A stretch of 64,000 nt of DNA from Rhodonellum sp041748555 (GTDB lineage: Bacteria > Bacteroidota > Bacteroidia > Cytophagales > Cyclobacteriaceae): NCBI GenBank assembly GCA_041748555.1, contig JBGTDA010000034.1, positions 1 through 64,000 of the forward strand. The letters are read 5' to 3'. The notes below the pieces were generated by a model. It did not search any database, was not told where the DNA came from, and saw nothing but the letters and a program-made list of their open reading frames with translations. How positions within the stretch are numbered: position 1 is the first letter of the stretch; the number at the start of each line of letters is the position of its first letter. This document shows, in pieces, positions 29,069-38,192 of the stretch. The position numbers and the translations under genes are program-made.

Positions 29069-30721
29069 TCAGTCTGTTTTGATCTTCACATCCTTAAACA
29101 GGTACGGATTGTCACTTATCCGCAGCTTCTTGCCGCTTTCGGTAGTTACGTTTTTGAGAATGACTTCCTTGGTTCTTACGTGGGGATACTTTTCCCGGTA
29201 GGAATCGTCGGTCATTTCGGGATTGAAATTGGCAAAAATGGCCGGACCTTCGTAATCCTCGGGATGGTTGGAATCGTCGATGTGCAGGTTTTCGATGATG
29301 ATGCGTTCGGGCATATAAGTGGTGTAACCGAAATCATGCTGTCCGGAATTGGATCCTCCGATCAGGCTGGCACCGGCTGTTCTGCCTCCTGCTGGGATAA
29401 AAACACAATCTCTGATGATGAATTCTCCCTGCCAGGTACTGCCGTAGTCTGAGCGAAGATTGATGAGGGTTCTTCCGTTAAGGGTGGAATTCTCGACGAG
29501 AAAAGTCCCGTTGCCGATGGCGTTTATTCCCATATGGCCTAGCGTGGAGTTGCGGATAGTGGCATTGGCAACACCCATGTGGGCATCAAAGCGGGAAAAA
29601 GTACAATGATCAAGAATAAGGTTTTTGCAGAAATTGGAGCCCATAATTCCCCAGTAGGTCCGATCGTTGATATCATTGATCTGGCTACTGTGCTCAAACG
29701 AGACGTTGAGGGCCCTGCTGATAGAAATGTCGTAGCTGCCCATGGAGACGGGAACACCTGCCGATCCAATTGTTTGGTAGGTTTTGTGTCCGGTCAGGAT
29801 GCTGTTCCGGACCGTTACATCGGAACAGTCGCGGATATTAAGAAAACCGCCATAGGGCGCACCATGTTCTCCTTCATTGGTGATGCGGTGTTCAAGCCCA
29901 TCCACAAGGACATTGGAACGCCTGATTGCGATGCCGCGGCTATAATAGGTGTACTTGGATTCGGCTTGGTTGGCAAGGGTGGTAAATCTTCCTCCTTTGA
30001 TGGTCAGCCTTGTCCGGTCAACGGGAAGCGCGGTGATGTCCGTTATTTGATCGAAGTCCCAGATGATCGGCGCGTCCATGTCCACATTGCCGTCTTTGTC
30101 AACGATAAAGATATCCGTCTGCGGGGCTCCATCATTTTGATTCGGACCAAACCGGATGTAACGTCTCACAGTGGAGTCGGTGACGGTAATTAGGCTGGGA
30201 CCCGGTAAAGGGACATCTATTTTCTCCTGGTTTCTCTTAAGGGAGGATACCCCCTTAAGGTCGAAGGGAAGCAGGGTGGAGCTCACCAGGAAAACATGCT
30301 CCGCACGGTCCTCAACTTCGGTATCGTCAATGATAAATTCGGCTGTTCCAAAATCAGTGTCGGTCCGGATGACTGCCGTACGGACCTTCCCACCAATGTA
30401 GTAGCTCGCCCCCTCATCAGCTTTCACCGATAACCCCTCCTGATTGGCAATGGCATGCGCTGCGGCAATGGCATCGATATCATCGGTTTTGCCATCTCCT
30501 TTGGCACCGAAATCTCTGTATCGAACATGGCCCATTTCCTTAAACTTAAGGAGGTCCTTATTGGAAACTTCAACAAGCAACTCCCCCTTATCATTTGTAC
30601 TCACTTGGGTTTTATTATTGTTGGAGGTAATCACCACATTTTCCTGTGGGCTCTTGGCCTGCTCCTGGGCCATACCCCATATACTGGCAAACAGGAAGAA
30701 AAATAAAAACATGTGTTTCAT
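29069..30721 (-). CDS. Secreted right-handed beta-helix (pectate-lyase-3-like) protein
   Basis: The ATG at 30719-30721 begins a clear signal peptide (MKHMFLFFFLFASIWGMAQ); the more distal ATG at 30760 would add 13 residues before it. The mature protein opens with RYRDFGAKGDGKTDDIDAIA, the N-terminal signature of the Pectate_lyase_3/rhamnogalacturonase-like fold, and continues as a parallel beta-helix with many asparagine-rich turns. It is probably secreted and acts on or binds a polysaccharide. No catalytic residues could be assigned. The gene is alone on the minus strand. Confidence 0.8.
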   Translation of the reverse strand: MKHMFLFFFLFASIWGMAQEQAKSPQENVVITSNNNKTQVSTNDKGELLVEVSNKDLLKFKEMGHVRYRDFGAKGDGKTDDIDAIAAAHAIANQEGLSVKADEGASYYIGGKVRTAVIRTDTDFGTAEFIIDDTEVEDRAEHVFLVSSTLLPFDLKGVSSLKRNQEKIDVPLPGPSLITVTDSTVRRYIRFGPNQNDGAPQTDIFIVDKDGNVDMDAPIIWDFDQITDITALPVDRTRLTIKGGRFTTLANQAESKYTYYSRGIAIRRSNVLVDGLEHRITNEGEHGAPYGGFLNIRDCSDVTVRNSILTGHKTYQTIGSAGVPVSMGSYDISISRALNVSFEHSSQINDINDRTYWGIMGSNFCKNLILDHCTFSRFDAHMGVANATIRNSTLGHMGINAIGNGTFLVENSTLNGRTLINLRSDYGSTWQGEFIIRDCVFIPAGGRTAGASLIGGSNSGQHDFGYTTYMPERIIIENLHIDDSNHPEDYEGPAIFANFNPEMTDDSYREKYPHVRTKEVILKNVTTESGKKLRISDNPYLFKDVKIKTD

Positions 30722-31039
30722 CATTTGCGGGTTTATGCTGCCTGTCCATCCGAAAGACAAGTAAGGATTTTAAATAATAAGGTGTTGGCTAAAGATCATT
30801 AAAATTATTTTTAGCTTACTTCATATTGTTTTTTCTTGGTCGAAACAACAATAGAAAAAAGATGGGACAGCTCCAAAAGGCTTCCCGTCTTTCATTTTTA
30901 TTACTATTCCATCATAAAATTAATTAGTAAAATTTTGTTCTCGGACGACAGGAATTTAAAATATTCATTACCATTTTCCTAACAGGTCAAATTTTCCCGA
31001 CCTACTCCAAAACATGAGGTCTGGTTTAATACAAAAAAG

Positions 31040-31258
31040 GCAAACAATAGATGCTTCAATATTCAGTTTTTGGATTATTTTACGAGCAACCTTTAAAGTA
31101 GGCTCGCTTTTCCATTGAGTTATTCGCTGATTCTTGAACTGCTTACCCCAAAAATTCAGAAAGACCTTTCTGGCTTAAGCCACGTTCATGCATTCGGAGT
31201 CTAAGGGCCTCAGATAGGATAGGTGGCTGTATAGGGTGATGCTTTTCTTCATAGTCAA
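31040..31258 (-). pseudogene. HTH (HigA-like) transcriptional regulator remnant
   Basis: On the minus strand the frame reads YEEKHHPIQPPILSEALRLR, then MHERGLSQKGLSEFLG, a stop, then SSRISE, a stop, LNGK, and in another frame KSEPTLKVARKIIQKLN ending in IEASIV. This is the text of an XRE/HigA-like antitoxin-type HTH protein broken by stops and frameshifts. Its usual toxin partner is not next to it. It abuts a HipA remnant on the opposite strand. Confidence 0.65.
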
Positions 31259-31500
31259 AATCAATGTTGTTCCCCACTCTTTGATCAGAATGAAGTCCGG
31301 AAACCTTTGCATACATAACCAAAAGGATAAACCGCACAAAAACCGATAAGATCCATTTGAAAGATATGTGCCAATTGACGGAAAGATTGAAGGAGAACAA
31401 GTATAGGGGCTCTTATGAACAAATTGCCAGGACAATCCGAAAACACTCCAAAACACCGGTTTGGATCTTGTAAACTTCTATGAGCCCATAGCTTTGATGA
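31254..31500 (+). pseudogene. HipA-like toxin kinase fragment
   Basis: In two frames the plus strand reads VKINVVPHSLIRMKSGNLC, then ITKRINRTKTDKIHLKDMCQ, LTERLKENKYRGSYEQIART and then LDLVNFYE after a further frame change near 31460. These are consecutive stretches of the HipA middle region (hydrophobic VPHSL, KRIDR, GSYEQI). Both ends are missing. It is a remnant of a HipA-type serine/threonine kinase gene. Confidence 0.65.
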
Positions 31501-31787
31501 TCATTGATCGCTATGAGGTGTTTAACTTCTAGGATTGGTTATATTTTCTGCTTATTTTAAAAAATCAATGTTTAATTCTTTGATAACTCACTTTGCTCTT
31601 ATAAAAAGCTGATGACGGGAATCCTTAAACTTAAACTTGTAGGTTTTGAGGTTTCAATATTAACTTTGAAAAAAATACTACTCTGTAAACCTATTTTATG
31701 AAAAGCCTAAACATGCTAAAAACTTTAAACAGTAAATAAAGTTAACTTAAAAGCCGGAAATGCGTGGATAATGAAAAACAAAAAAAA

Positions 31788-33326
31788 ATGAGATCCATAG
31801 AACCCCCACAGATATACAGTGTAGTTCCAGCCATTTTACCACCTGACCAATTATTTGGACCGTTATTCCATGATGTTCAGATGAATCATGTTTTTCCGGA
31901 TTCAATAACTTTTGCCGACTGTTTCCCAAAGCGGTCTCCTGAAGAAATTTTAAGTTTATATGAAATTGAAAAACATAAAAAGGATTTTGAACTTCGTGAT
32001 TTTGTCAGAGAATATTTTGAAATTCCATCACCTGTAAAGACTGAGTATGAAAGTGACCAGCAACTGCCGGTTACTGAGCATATCAAGAAAGTTTGGCCCC
32101 TTTTAACCCGCACTTCACAAACGAATTGCTCAATGTTGCCTGTCCCCAAATCATATGTAGTTCCTGGGGCAAGATTTAGGGGATTATATTATTGGGACAG
32201 CTACTTTACCATGCTTGGTTTACAATGTGCCGGGGAGAATGAACTGATTAGAGAAATGGTTCAAAACTTCGCTCATTTAATTGATACATATGGACATATT
32301 CCCAATGCTAATCGCAGTTATTATTTAACGCGTTCACAGCCTCCTTTTTTTGCTTCAATGATACGTCTTCTTGCTGATATTGATGGACCTGATGTTTTTA
32401 CAAAGTATCTTCCCCACATGCAAAAAGAATATAACTATTGGATGGACGGGTACTTTCGCCTTTCGGAAAGGGAAATTTGTTTTCGCAGAGCAGTACTGTT
32501 ACCAGACGGCAGTATTTTAAACCGTTACTGGGATGACCTTCCTGCTCCCCGTCCTGAATCTTACGTGGAAGATGTAGAAATGGCGCATAAATCCGCCCTG
32601 GTTGGGGTGGTGCCTGGAACATTCTATAGGCATATAAGGGCAGCTTGTGAATCCGGCTGGGACTTTACCTGCCGTTGGTTTAGAGAAGAAACTAAAATGG
32701 AAACCATTCATACCACTGATATAATACCAATAGATCTAAACTGCCTTCTGTACGATCTTGAAGTAACTTTATCTGAGGCTTACGAGCATAGCTCCTTTTC
32801 CGAGCCTTCTACTTATTTCCTTGAAAAAGCAGAGAAGCGTAAAAAAGCTATGATTAAAAATCTATGGAATGATGATAGGAGATTTTTCATGGATTATGAT
32901 ACAGAGTCGAATAAGTTTACGAAAATAATGTCGCTGGCCGGAGTTTATCCACTTTACTACAAAATGGCTACGAACAAACAAGCACAACATGTTCACGAAC
33001 ATATCACCGAAAACTTTTTAAAAAAAGGGGGCGTAGTTTCTTCTCTCCACAATAGTGGTCAGCAATGGGACTATCCTAACGGATGGGCGCCTTTGCAATA
33101 TCTAACCTATGTGGGTCTATGCAATTACGGGTTTTATGATACTGCAGAAGAGTTGAAAAAGAGGTGGATAGCCAATAACGATAAAGTTTTTAAAGAAACC
33201 GGCAAGATGATGGAAAAATACAATGTTGTAGACCTTGATTCGCCTGCCGGTGGAGGAGAATACCCAAATCAGGATGGTTTTGGGTGGACTAACGGAATAT
33301 ATCTTTGGTTCAAGAATAATCCATAA
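31788..33326 (+). CDS. treF: Alpha,alpha-trehalase, GH37
   Basis: 512 residues from the ATG at 31788; a GTG at 31764 would add eight. GH37 signature 1 is PGARFRGLYYWDSYF and signature 2 is QWDYPNGWAPLQ. The catalytic acid is the Asp in ACESGWDFTCRW and the base the Glu in GGGEYPNQDGFGWTNG. No signal peptide is seen, so it is a cytoplasmic enzyme that splits trehalose into two glucoses. It stands alone amid decayed accessory DNA but is itself intact. The symbol follows the cytoplasmic form and is by analogy. Confidence 0.93.
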   Translation: MRSIEPPQIYSVVPAILPPDQLFGPLFHDVQMNHVFPDSITFADCFPKRSPEEILSLYEIEKHKKDFELRDFVREYFEIPSPVKTEYESDQQLPVTEHIKKVWPLLTRTSQTNCSMLPVPKSYVVPGARFRGLYYWDSYFTMLGLQCAGENELIREMVQNFAHLIDTYGHIPNANRSYYLTRSQPPFFASMIRLLADIDGPDVFTKYLPHMQKEYNYWMDGYFRLSEREICFRRAVLLPDGSILNRYWDDLPAPRPESYVEDVEMAHKSALVGVVPGTFYRHIRAACESGWDFTCRWFREETKMETIHTTDIIPIDLNCLLYDLEVTLSEAYEHSSFSEPSTYFLEKAEKRKKAMIKNLWNDDRRFFMDYDTESNKFTKIMSLAGVYPLYYKMATNKQAQHVHEHITENFLKKGGVVSSLHNSGQQWDYPNGWAPLQYLTYVGLCNYGFYDTAEELKKRWIANNDKVFKETGKMMEKYNVVDLDSPAGGGEYPNQDGFGWTNGIYLWFKNNP

Positions 33327-33651
33327 TAACGGATTTCTGGAACCTGTCCCGGGAAAGGAGATCTATGGGTAAGTACTTTATAGTTTTAAATATTCTAAAA
33401 GAGGGTAGCTTTTAAGATACCTTGAACCTTGAAATTTGTAAGAGATCTGCAACCTCTCTAATTTTCAGCTTTTGCGTTTCACATCCTCATCGAAGAAAGT
33501 CCTTCTTGGGTGACTGTATGTTTCTATATGTCTTTCCATTTCCGTTTATCAAGTGCGGTTTCTATTTAGCACACTGATCACCAATTTCTTAACTGTGTCC
33601 ATTTCTTCAGGTTTGCTTGATGCTGTGAAGAGCGTTTAGCTGGCCAGTGCA
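33327..33651. other. Intergenic, probable far remnant of the M41 gene
   Basis: No gene is intact. On the minus strand, between about 33.45 and 33.63 kb, short readable pieces (EEMDTVKKLVISVLNRN, MERHIETYSHPRRTFFDE) may be the decayed C-terminal part of the M41-like gene upstream. This is a guess from phase and position. Confidence 0.3.
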
Positions 33652-34026
33652 TCATTGCTGATAATCGAAATCATTTGACTGCAAAAAGAGAAGAAAGCAA
33701 ACTGCAGAAATTCTTCTCTTAAAATCTAAGAAACCGTGATTCTTCACAATCAAATATAGGAGTGTAGCCGCTTTTTCCTCAAGGGTAGCTTCACCAAAGC
33801 CTTAACTTTTTACAGTCAATAAATCCTCATTTTTAACAAGCATCATTCCTCCAGTAAATGCGGTAGAAGAAACAGAAAAAACTTTACTTGGGTATTTGCC
33901 TTGGGTAAACATATAACAGATGGCATGACCTGTTTCATGAACCGCCACCAATGCCTGAAGATCATCTTTTCTGTTTCGTTTTAACTTTTCAATCATGCTT
34001 CTACCCGCGAATTTGGATTCACCCAT
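33652..34026 (-). pseudogene. Peptidase M41-like (FtsH protease-type) domain, broken
   Basis: The ATG at 34024-34026 overlaps the end of the AAA+ gene. The zinc-protease motif H30-E-T-G-H34 lies in QALVAVHETGHAICYMF, and AFTGGMM follows, as in FtsH-type M41 domains. A TAA at 33802-33804 ends the frame after 74 residues, but the same frame resumes at once with GFGEATLEEKAATLL, again M41-like, up to a TGA at 33652-33654. Deleting one G of the GGG at 34020-34022 would fuse this domain in frame to the AAA+ protein upstream, so the two may once have been one gene. Confidence 0.65.
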
Positions 34027-35356
34027 TTTTACATCTTTCAGAAAAGTATTCAGCTATAAGGCCGTTGGTTTCAACCATCAAAACTTTATCGAATTGAATA
34101 TGAATTCTGAATCCCTGGCTTAATACCTTAGGCAATACATCCTCAATGCCGTATTTCAAAGCGCTGAGCAGGGGGCGAGCCCATTGAGTCGGTGTGACTC
34201 CCTCCGAATGAATCCACTGCTTTATACTATTGTCAAAATCCATCTTTATGTCATGCCCAATTAGGATCCTTTCTGAGATCCTGTTTAGCCTGCCATCAAT
34301 GATGCTTCGAAATGCCTCTGAATCCAAGGAGGGAAAAATAATATGGTTATTTCCTAATCTTGATATCTGTTCGACCCTATACCTTTTCAGTAAAGCCTCT
34401 TTTACTTTTGGCACATCAATCTTTTTGGATAATTCATGAATAAAGTTTGGGCAAACATCGGATGAATAATCATTATGCATCTTATAAACCTCATCCAAAT
34501 TCCCAACAACGAAAATCAATGACTTGGTAAAATTTAGAGTCTTTGGTTTTTTGATCTTTTCATCCTGATCTTCGAAATAAGCAATAAGGCCTTCCAGGGC
34601 AAGGCTTTTAAAAAAATGCTTATATGCGGTAAAGGGTAAAAATTCACCCTGATGCCAATCATGGAACTTTTCGATTTCATCTGAGCTGAAAAACGATCTG
34701 TTTGATTCTCTGGAAAAATAATCTTCAATCTCTTTTTCTGATTTATCCCTAATCTCCTTTTCATTTTTGTCTTTTAAATAGACCACAAATTCAAGTGGTA
34801 CTGCTCCATTTTTTAAGTTCAATCCCCTTTCTTTCCAATAATGCAGCTCTTTTATAAGCTTTATCAAATCGTTTTCATAATGGTAAAAATGATCGGTATC
34901 AAACTGCAGAATGCCATCATCCAGAAGTTTCCATATTATTCGCGAATGCGGACAGGAAATCTCAGACCCCATTTCGTTGATTGATCGGTTGATCTGAAAC
35001 TCATCCAAGGTAATGATAAGGGGCTCATCATTGTTCCTTTCCGATATCTCTCTCAGGTTAATCTTTAGATCCCCGGCCCTACCTGTTCCAAGCTCTCCCA
35101 TATCAAAATGATGATACCTGTTTTGAAATTCAAGCAGATTGACCAGTTCCCGGATCAGGTCTGACTTACCGATACCTGTCATTCCCCAAAGGTTGACCAC
35201 CAAAGGTCTTTCCTGGAATTCAGGCATGCAGTACCAGCTACTGATGCTCTCTATAACTTGATCAATGATGGAATCGATTCCAAAGAATCTCAGTTTTAAT
35301 TGATTCCCGGTTTCTGATAGTTTTTGTTGTTTGATCTCAATGTCTTTTAGATCCAT
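34019..35356 (-). CDS. AAA+ ATPase, FtsH-like partner of an M41 domain
   Basis: 445 residues. Walker A is G58-M-T-G-I-G-K-S65 (LWGMTGIGKSDLI); Walker B is LIITLDEF (residues ~113-120). The rest is a divergent helical region with a C-terminal lid-like part. The gene overlaps the M41-like remnant by 8 bp and diverges from a WYL-type regulator gene, so the three look like one accessory module. The ATPase would unfold or thread substrate for the protease. Similarity to ordinary housekeeping FtsH is low: no membrane segments are present. The specific family is not recognised. Confidence 0.65.
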   Translation of the reverse strand: MDLKDIEIKQQKLSETGNQLKLRFFGIDSIIDQVIESISSWYCMPEFQERPLVVNLWGMTGIGKSDLIRELVNLLEFQNRYHHFDMGELGTGRAGDLKINLREISERNNDEPLIITLDEFQINRSINEMGSEISCPHSRIIWKLLDDGILQFDTDHFYHYENDLIKLIKELHYWKERGLNLKNGAVPLEFVVYLKDKNEKEIRDKSEKEIEDYFSRESNRSFFSSDEIEKFHDWHQGEFLPFTAYKHFFKSLALEGLIAYFEDQDEKIKKPKTLNFTKSLIFVVGNLDEVYKMHNDYSSDVCPNFIHELSKKIDVPKVKEALLKRYRVEQISRLGNNHIIFPSLDSEAFRSIIDGRLNRISERILIGHDIKMDFDNSIKQWIHSEGVTPTQWARPLLSALKYGIEDVLPKVLSQGFRIHIQFDKVLMVETNGLIAEYFSERCKNG

Positions 35357-35486
35357 GGGATTGTTTTACTTATTCTTTGCAATGTATCTTCTAAGGGCGT
35401 CAAAACCTGTCGTTGACTATATCCTTCAAATTTTTTCTGACGACATATTTTGACGTTCAAATCATTACATTGGAAAAAAATAAGCA

Positions 35487-36177
35487 ATGAGTAAAGAAAC
35501 AGACTTTGCCAGATATGCCGTAATCATGAACCTTGCAAGAAAAGCACCCTTCAGTTGGGATGAATTGGATGACAGGCTGGAGCTCCAGAATCAGATTCAT
35601 GGAATAGAAGCAAAAAGGTCTTTAAGAACCTTCCAGAGAGACCTTAATGAAATCAGGATCCTTTATGGAGTTGATGTTTTCTTTGACAGGAAGCTTAAAA
35701 AAATATAGAGTCAATAAGGAGGAATCCTTATTAATGAACGCTTCCATGTTTATATCCTTTGATATGATGAATGCCTTTAAGCTGAGTAAAGGGTTGGCGT
35801 CATTCGTTATTTTTGAGGAGAGAAAAAATACAGGTACAGAACATTTAATGGGATTGGTCCATGCCATTCAGAATAGGTTAGTGGTTAAATTCGATCACAT
35901 TAAATATTGGGAAGGAATACCGAGGCAAAGAACAGTAAATCCCTTGGCCCTGAAGGAATTCAAGCACAGGTGGTACTTGCTGGCTAGTGATGAAAAAGAT
36001 CTTTTCAAAACATTTCCATTGGATAGAATCAGTGGACTTGAAGTCGGGAAGAAAAGGTTTGAAAATCAGAAATCCATTGATTTTGAAAAATATTATAATG
36101 GCACTTTTGGCATCACAAATGATCGCGAAAAGCCGGTTGAGGAAGTAATCCTTACTTTTACTGGAAGGCCTGTTTGA
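35487..36177 (+). pseudogene. WYL-domain transcriptional regulator, frameshifted
   Basis: The first 73 codons give a winged-helix N-terminus (SWDELDDRLELQNQ, SLRTFQRDLNEIRILYG). At the run of seven A at 35697-35703 the frame ends in KLKKI and a stop, while the next frame continues KYRVNKEESLLMNASM as expected. The WYL core follows (YWEGIPRQRTVNPLALKEF, WYLLASD), up to a stop after FTGRPV; the last ~80 residues of the family are missing. WYL proteins bind ligands and often control phage-defence operons. Here it diverges from the AAA+/M41 genes. One extra A would explain the frameshift. Confidence 0.75.
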
Positions 36178-36348
36178 CTTTTAGGGGATCTTTGATAGTC
36201 AACGTCGGGTATAAAAGGTCCAGGTTTGGGGCTCGGAACCTCAAATTAAAAATAAAACGTCAGGGTGGAGAGAATGCTTGGACTAAAATAAAAGTCCAAT
36301 GGATAACCCAGCTTCTAACTAAAACCTATATATTTATTGGGGACATAT

Positions 36349-36399
36349 CAACAATATTGTGGATAGCATGCCAAATTGGGATGCTATCCGCTATTGTTG
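36349..36399. repeat. 51-bp imperfect palindrome
   Basis: CAACAATA (36349-36356) pairs with TATTGTTG (36392-36399), and GGATAGCAT with ATGCTATCC inside it, around a short CCAA/TTGG centre. It would form a long hairpin in single-stranded DNA or RNA. It lies just left of the cassette's inverted repeat. It may be a terminator, or a fold-back recombination site; neither is shown. Confidence 0.7.
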
Positions 36400-36406
36400 A
36401 AAGCAT

Positions 36407-36421
36407 ACGTTATACATAAGC
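36407..36421 (-). repeat. Left inverted repeat of the LytTR-CPBP cassette
   Basis: The 15-mer ACGTTATACATAAGC is the reverse complement, at 13 of 15 positions, of 38064-38078 (GCCTATGTATAACAT). The two flank the LytTR and CPBP genes. Confidence 0.5.
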
Positions 36422-36443
36422 TTGAAAAAACCATAATAATAGA

Positions 36444-37283
36444 TTGAAATTTTCGCTGACATCAATAATTAACTCTTTTAAAAACCATATTAGATTTTCA
36501 AGTTTTTGGGTTAGAAATGGTTTTATAATTGTTACAGTTTCTATTTTGTCAAATCATCTTTTTGAGCCAAAATATTTTCCGTTTAATCAAGATTACGAAT
36601 TTCCTTTATTTCCTATTGCTATTTCAGTCATTTCAGGAGTTGTAGTTATTTTTATCGCTCGCTTTAATTTCAACTATTTCAAAATTAAATACTTCACTGA
36701 AAAAATTACTACACAATTACTATTACGTTTCCTGTTTTCAACTTTAGGTTATATCACTGCATTATATATCCTTTTATATTATGGATTGAACGGCTTGATA
36801 AATGGAATTGAATCATACAGTATTTATCATCTGCTAACGGGACTTTCTCTAACCCTATTAATCTGCACTCTCGGAATTACTTTTTTATTTTCAATTGATA
36901 TTTATAATCTTTACAAGCTTATTTCTATAGAAGGTACTCTTAAAGTTCAGCAAGGAGGCAAAATTACCCTAATCAAATATCTTGAAATTGCCTTTATATA
37001 TAGTGAAAACAAAATAGTATATATTGTAAAAACTGATGGAACAACAATTATTACAGATTTTACTTTAAATGAAGTTGCAAGTAAAATTAGCGAACAAAGT
37101 TTTTTTAGAGCAAATAGACAAATCATTCTCAATATCCGTTCTATTGTACAAGTACAGACAATAGAAAATGGAAAACTTTCCATAATACTCAAACCTACAA
37201 TCTCTCACAAAAAAGCTTTTCATATTAATATTAGCAGGTATAAAAAACAAGAATTTATGGATTGGTTTGAGAAGAAAACCTAA
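36444..37283 (+). CDS. LytTR-domain membrane regulator
   Basis: 279 residues from a TTG start; an in-frame stop lies just upstream, and no better start is present. Four membrane segments cover residues ~25-160 (FIIVTVSILSNHLF, AISVISGVVVIFIARF, LGYITALYILLYYG, LTLLICTLGITFLF). The C-terminal LytTR DNA-binding domain shows FFRANRQIILNIRSI, its usual signature. Such membrane-bound LytTR proteins regulate adjacent genes in response to unknown signals; the CPBP gene follows 114 bp later. The gene is much more AT-rich than its neighbours, which suggests transfer. Confidence 0.8.
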   Translation: MKFSLTSIINSFKNHIRFSSFWVRNGFIIVTVSILSNHLFEPKYFPFNQDYEFPLFPIAISVISGVVVIFIARFNFNYFKIKYFTEKITTQLLLRFLFSTLGYITALYILLYYGLNGLINGIESYSIYHLLTGLSLTLLICTLGITFLFSIDIYNLYKLISIEGTLKVQQGGKITLIKYLEIAFIYSENKIVYIVKTDGTTIITDFTLNEVASKISEQSFFRANRQIILNIRSIVQVQTIENGKLSIILKPTISHKKAFHINISRYKKQEFMDWFEKKT

Positions 37284-37397
37284 ATTGATTTGTTCATTCA
37301 GCTATTATTTTTATACCGTTCAGTAAAAATCGTTCATTTTCAGTCACTTTAGTGGCTACATCGTTGTTATTTCGTTTAAAATTTAAAAAACAACAAA

Positions 37398-38048
37398 ATG
37401 AACAAAGCCTTTTTGAAAACGAAAATAACGCCTATAGTCGCAATTATTCTTTGCTGTTTACTATATCTGTCAGGATATTATCAAATGATTATAGCAGCAT
37501 TAATAATGATAATAGCAAGTGCAGTAGAATACAAAAAAGATGTCTTTAAGTCTTTAGGTTTTCAGCGTGAAAAATTCAATGCGAAAAATCTATTAATCAT
37601 AGCTCCAATATTGGGTGCAGCAATTTTTCTATTTTATTCCTATCTTTTGGTGCCAAGTGTTATTTATCTTACTGGAGAACCCATTGACTTTTCTGTGTTC
37701 AAACCCTATAAAGGTAACTTACCAGCAATACTGAGTTTGTTTGCTCTTATTTGGACATCAGCTGCGTTTGCTGAAGAAATTATATTTAGAGGATATTTAA
37801 TGAGGCAGTTTACCAAATTTTTTGGTTCAAGCAACATAAGTCTTGTTGCCAACATATTACTTTTTGGCTTTATTTTTGGCTGGGTGCACGCGTATCAAGG
37901 GATAAGTGGACAAATCGTCTCAGGTATTACAGGTATGCTTCTTGCCATTATTTTTCATATCCGCAAGAACGACTTATGGTTCAACATCACTGTTCACGGG
38001 TTTATAGATACCGTTGCTCTGATTTACATATATTACGGATGGTTGTAA
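37398..38048 (+). CDS. CPBP family intramembrane glutamic endopeptidase
   Basis: 216 residues with six or seven membrane segments. The catalytic motifs EEIIFRGYLMRQ and WVHAYQG are both present, with a third HGFIDT near the C-terminus. CPBP (Abi) proteases cleave within membranes and have been tied to bacteriocin self-immunity and prenylated-protein processing. The gene pairs with the LytTR membrane regulator upstream, a common combination for regulated immunity or peptide processing. The codon use is strongly AT-biased. Confidence 0.88.
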   Translation: MNKAFLKTKITPIVAIILCCLLYLSGYYQMIIAALIMIIASAVEYKKDVFKSLGFQREKFNAKNLLIIAPILGAAIFLFYSYLLVPSVIYLTGEPIDFSVFKPYKGNLPAILSLFALIWTSAAFAEEIIFRGYLMRQFTKFFGSSNISLVANILLFGFIFGWVHAYQGISGQIVSGITGMLLAIIFHIRKNDLWFNITVHGFIDTVALIYIYYGWL

Positions 38049-38063
38049 ATTCTGACGTAGAAA

Positions 38064-38078
38064 GCCTATGTATAACAT
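38064..38078 (+). repeat. Right inverted repeat of the LytTR-CPBP cassette
   Basis: GCCTATGTATAACAT, 16 bp after the CPBP stop; partner of 36407-36421. Confidence 0.5.
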
Positions 38079-38079
38079 C

Positions 38080-38155
38080 GTATAAAAACAATAGGGCAAT
38101 TAGTAGCTTAAATGTACGGTTTAGGTGCATTTGCAAAGTCGCCCTTTTTTTTTTT
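38080..38155 (+). repeat. Terminator-like repeat element, plus orientation
   Basis: It begins GTATAAAAACAATAGGGC (38080-38097) and ends GCCC followed by a run of eleven T (to 38155); AGGGC and GCCCT can form the base of a hairpin. It matches the element at 38193-38256 in the opposite orientation (16 of 18 bases in the first motif). It may terminate the CPBP transcript. Confidence 0.6.
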
Positions 38156-38192
38156 AGCTTTTAATTTATGTAAATTGTAAAACCATAAAAAC

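Larger units (their letters stand above)
36178..36443. other. Spacer with long hairpin
   Basis: No supported gene. It holds the 51-bp palindrome at 36349-36399 and the left inverted repeat 36407-36421 of the LytTR-CPBP cassette, both listed separately. Confidence 0.45.

Noticed and set aside
29579..30193. 204-codon plus-strand open frame
   Set aside because: Antisense to the beta-helix protein, which has a signal peptide and a recognisable N-terminal signature.
31143..31456. Minus-strand open frames of 85 and 93 codons
   Set aside because: Only the C-terminal part of one frame matches an HTH protein; the rest overlaps the HipA remnant on the plus strand and is chance.
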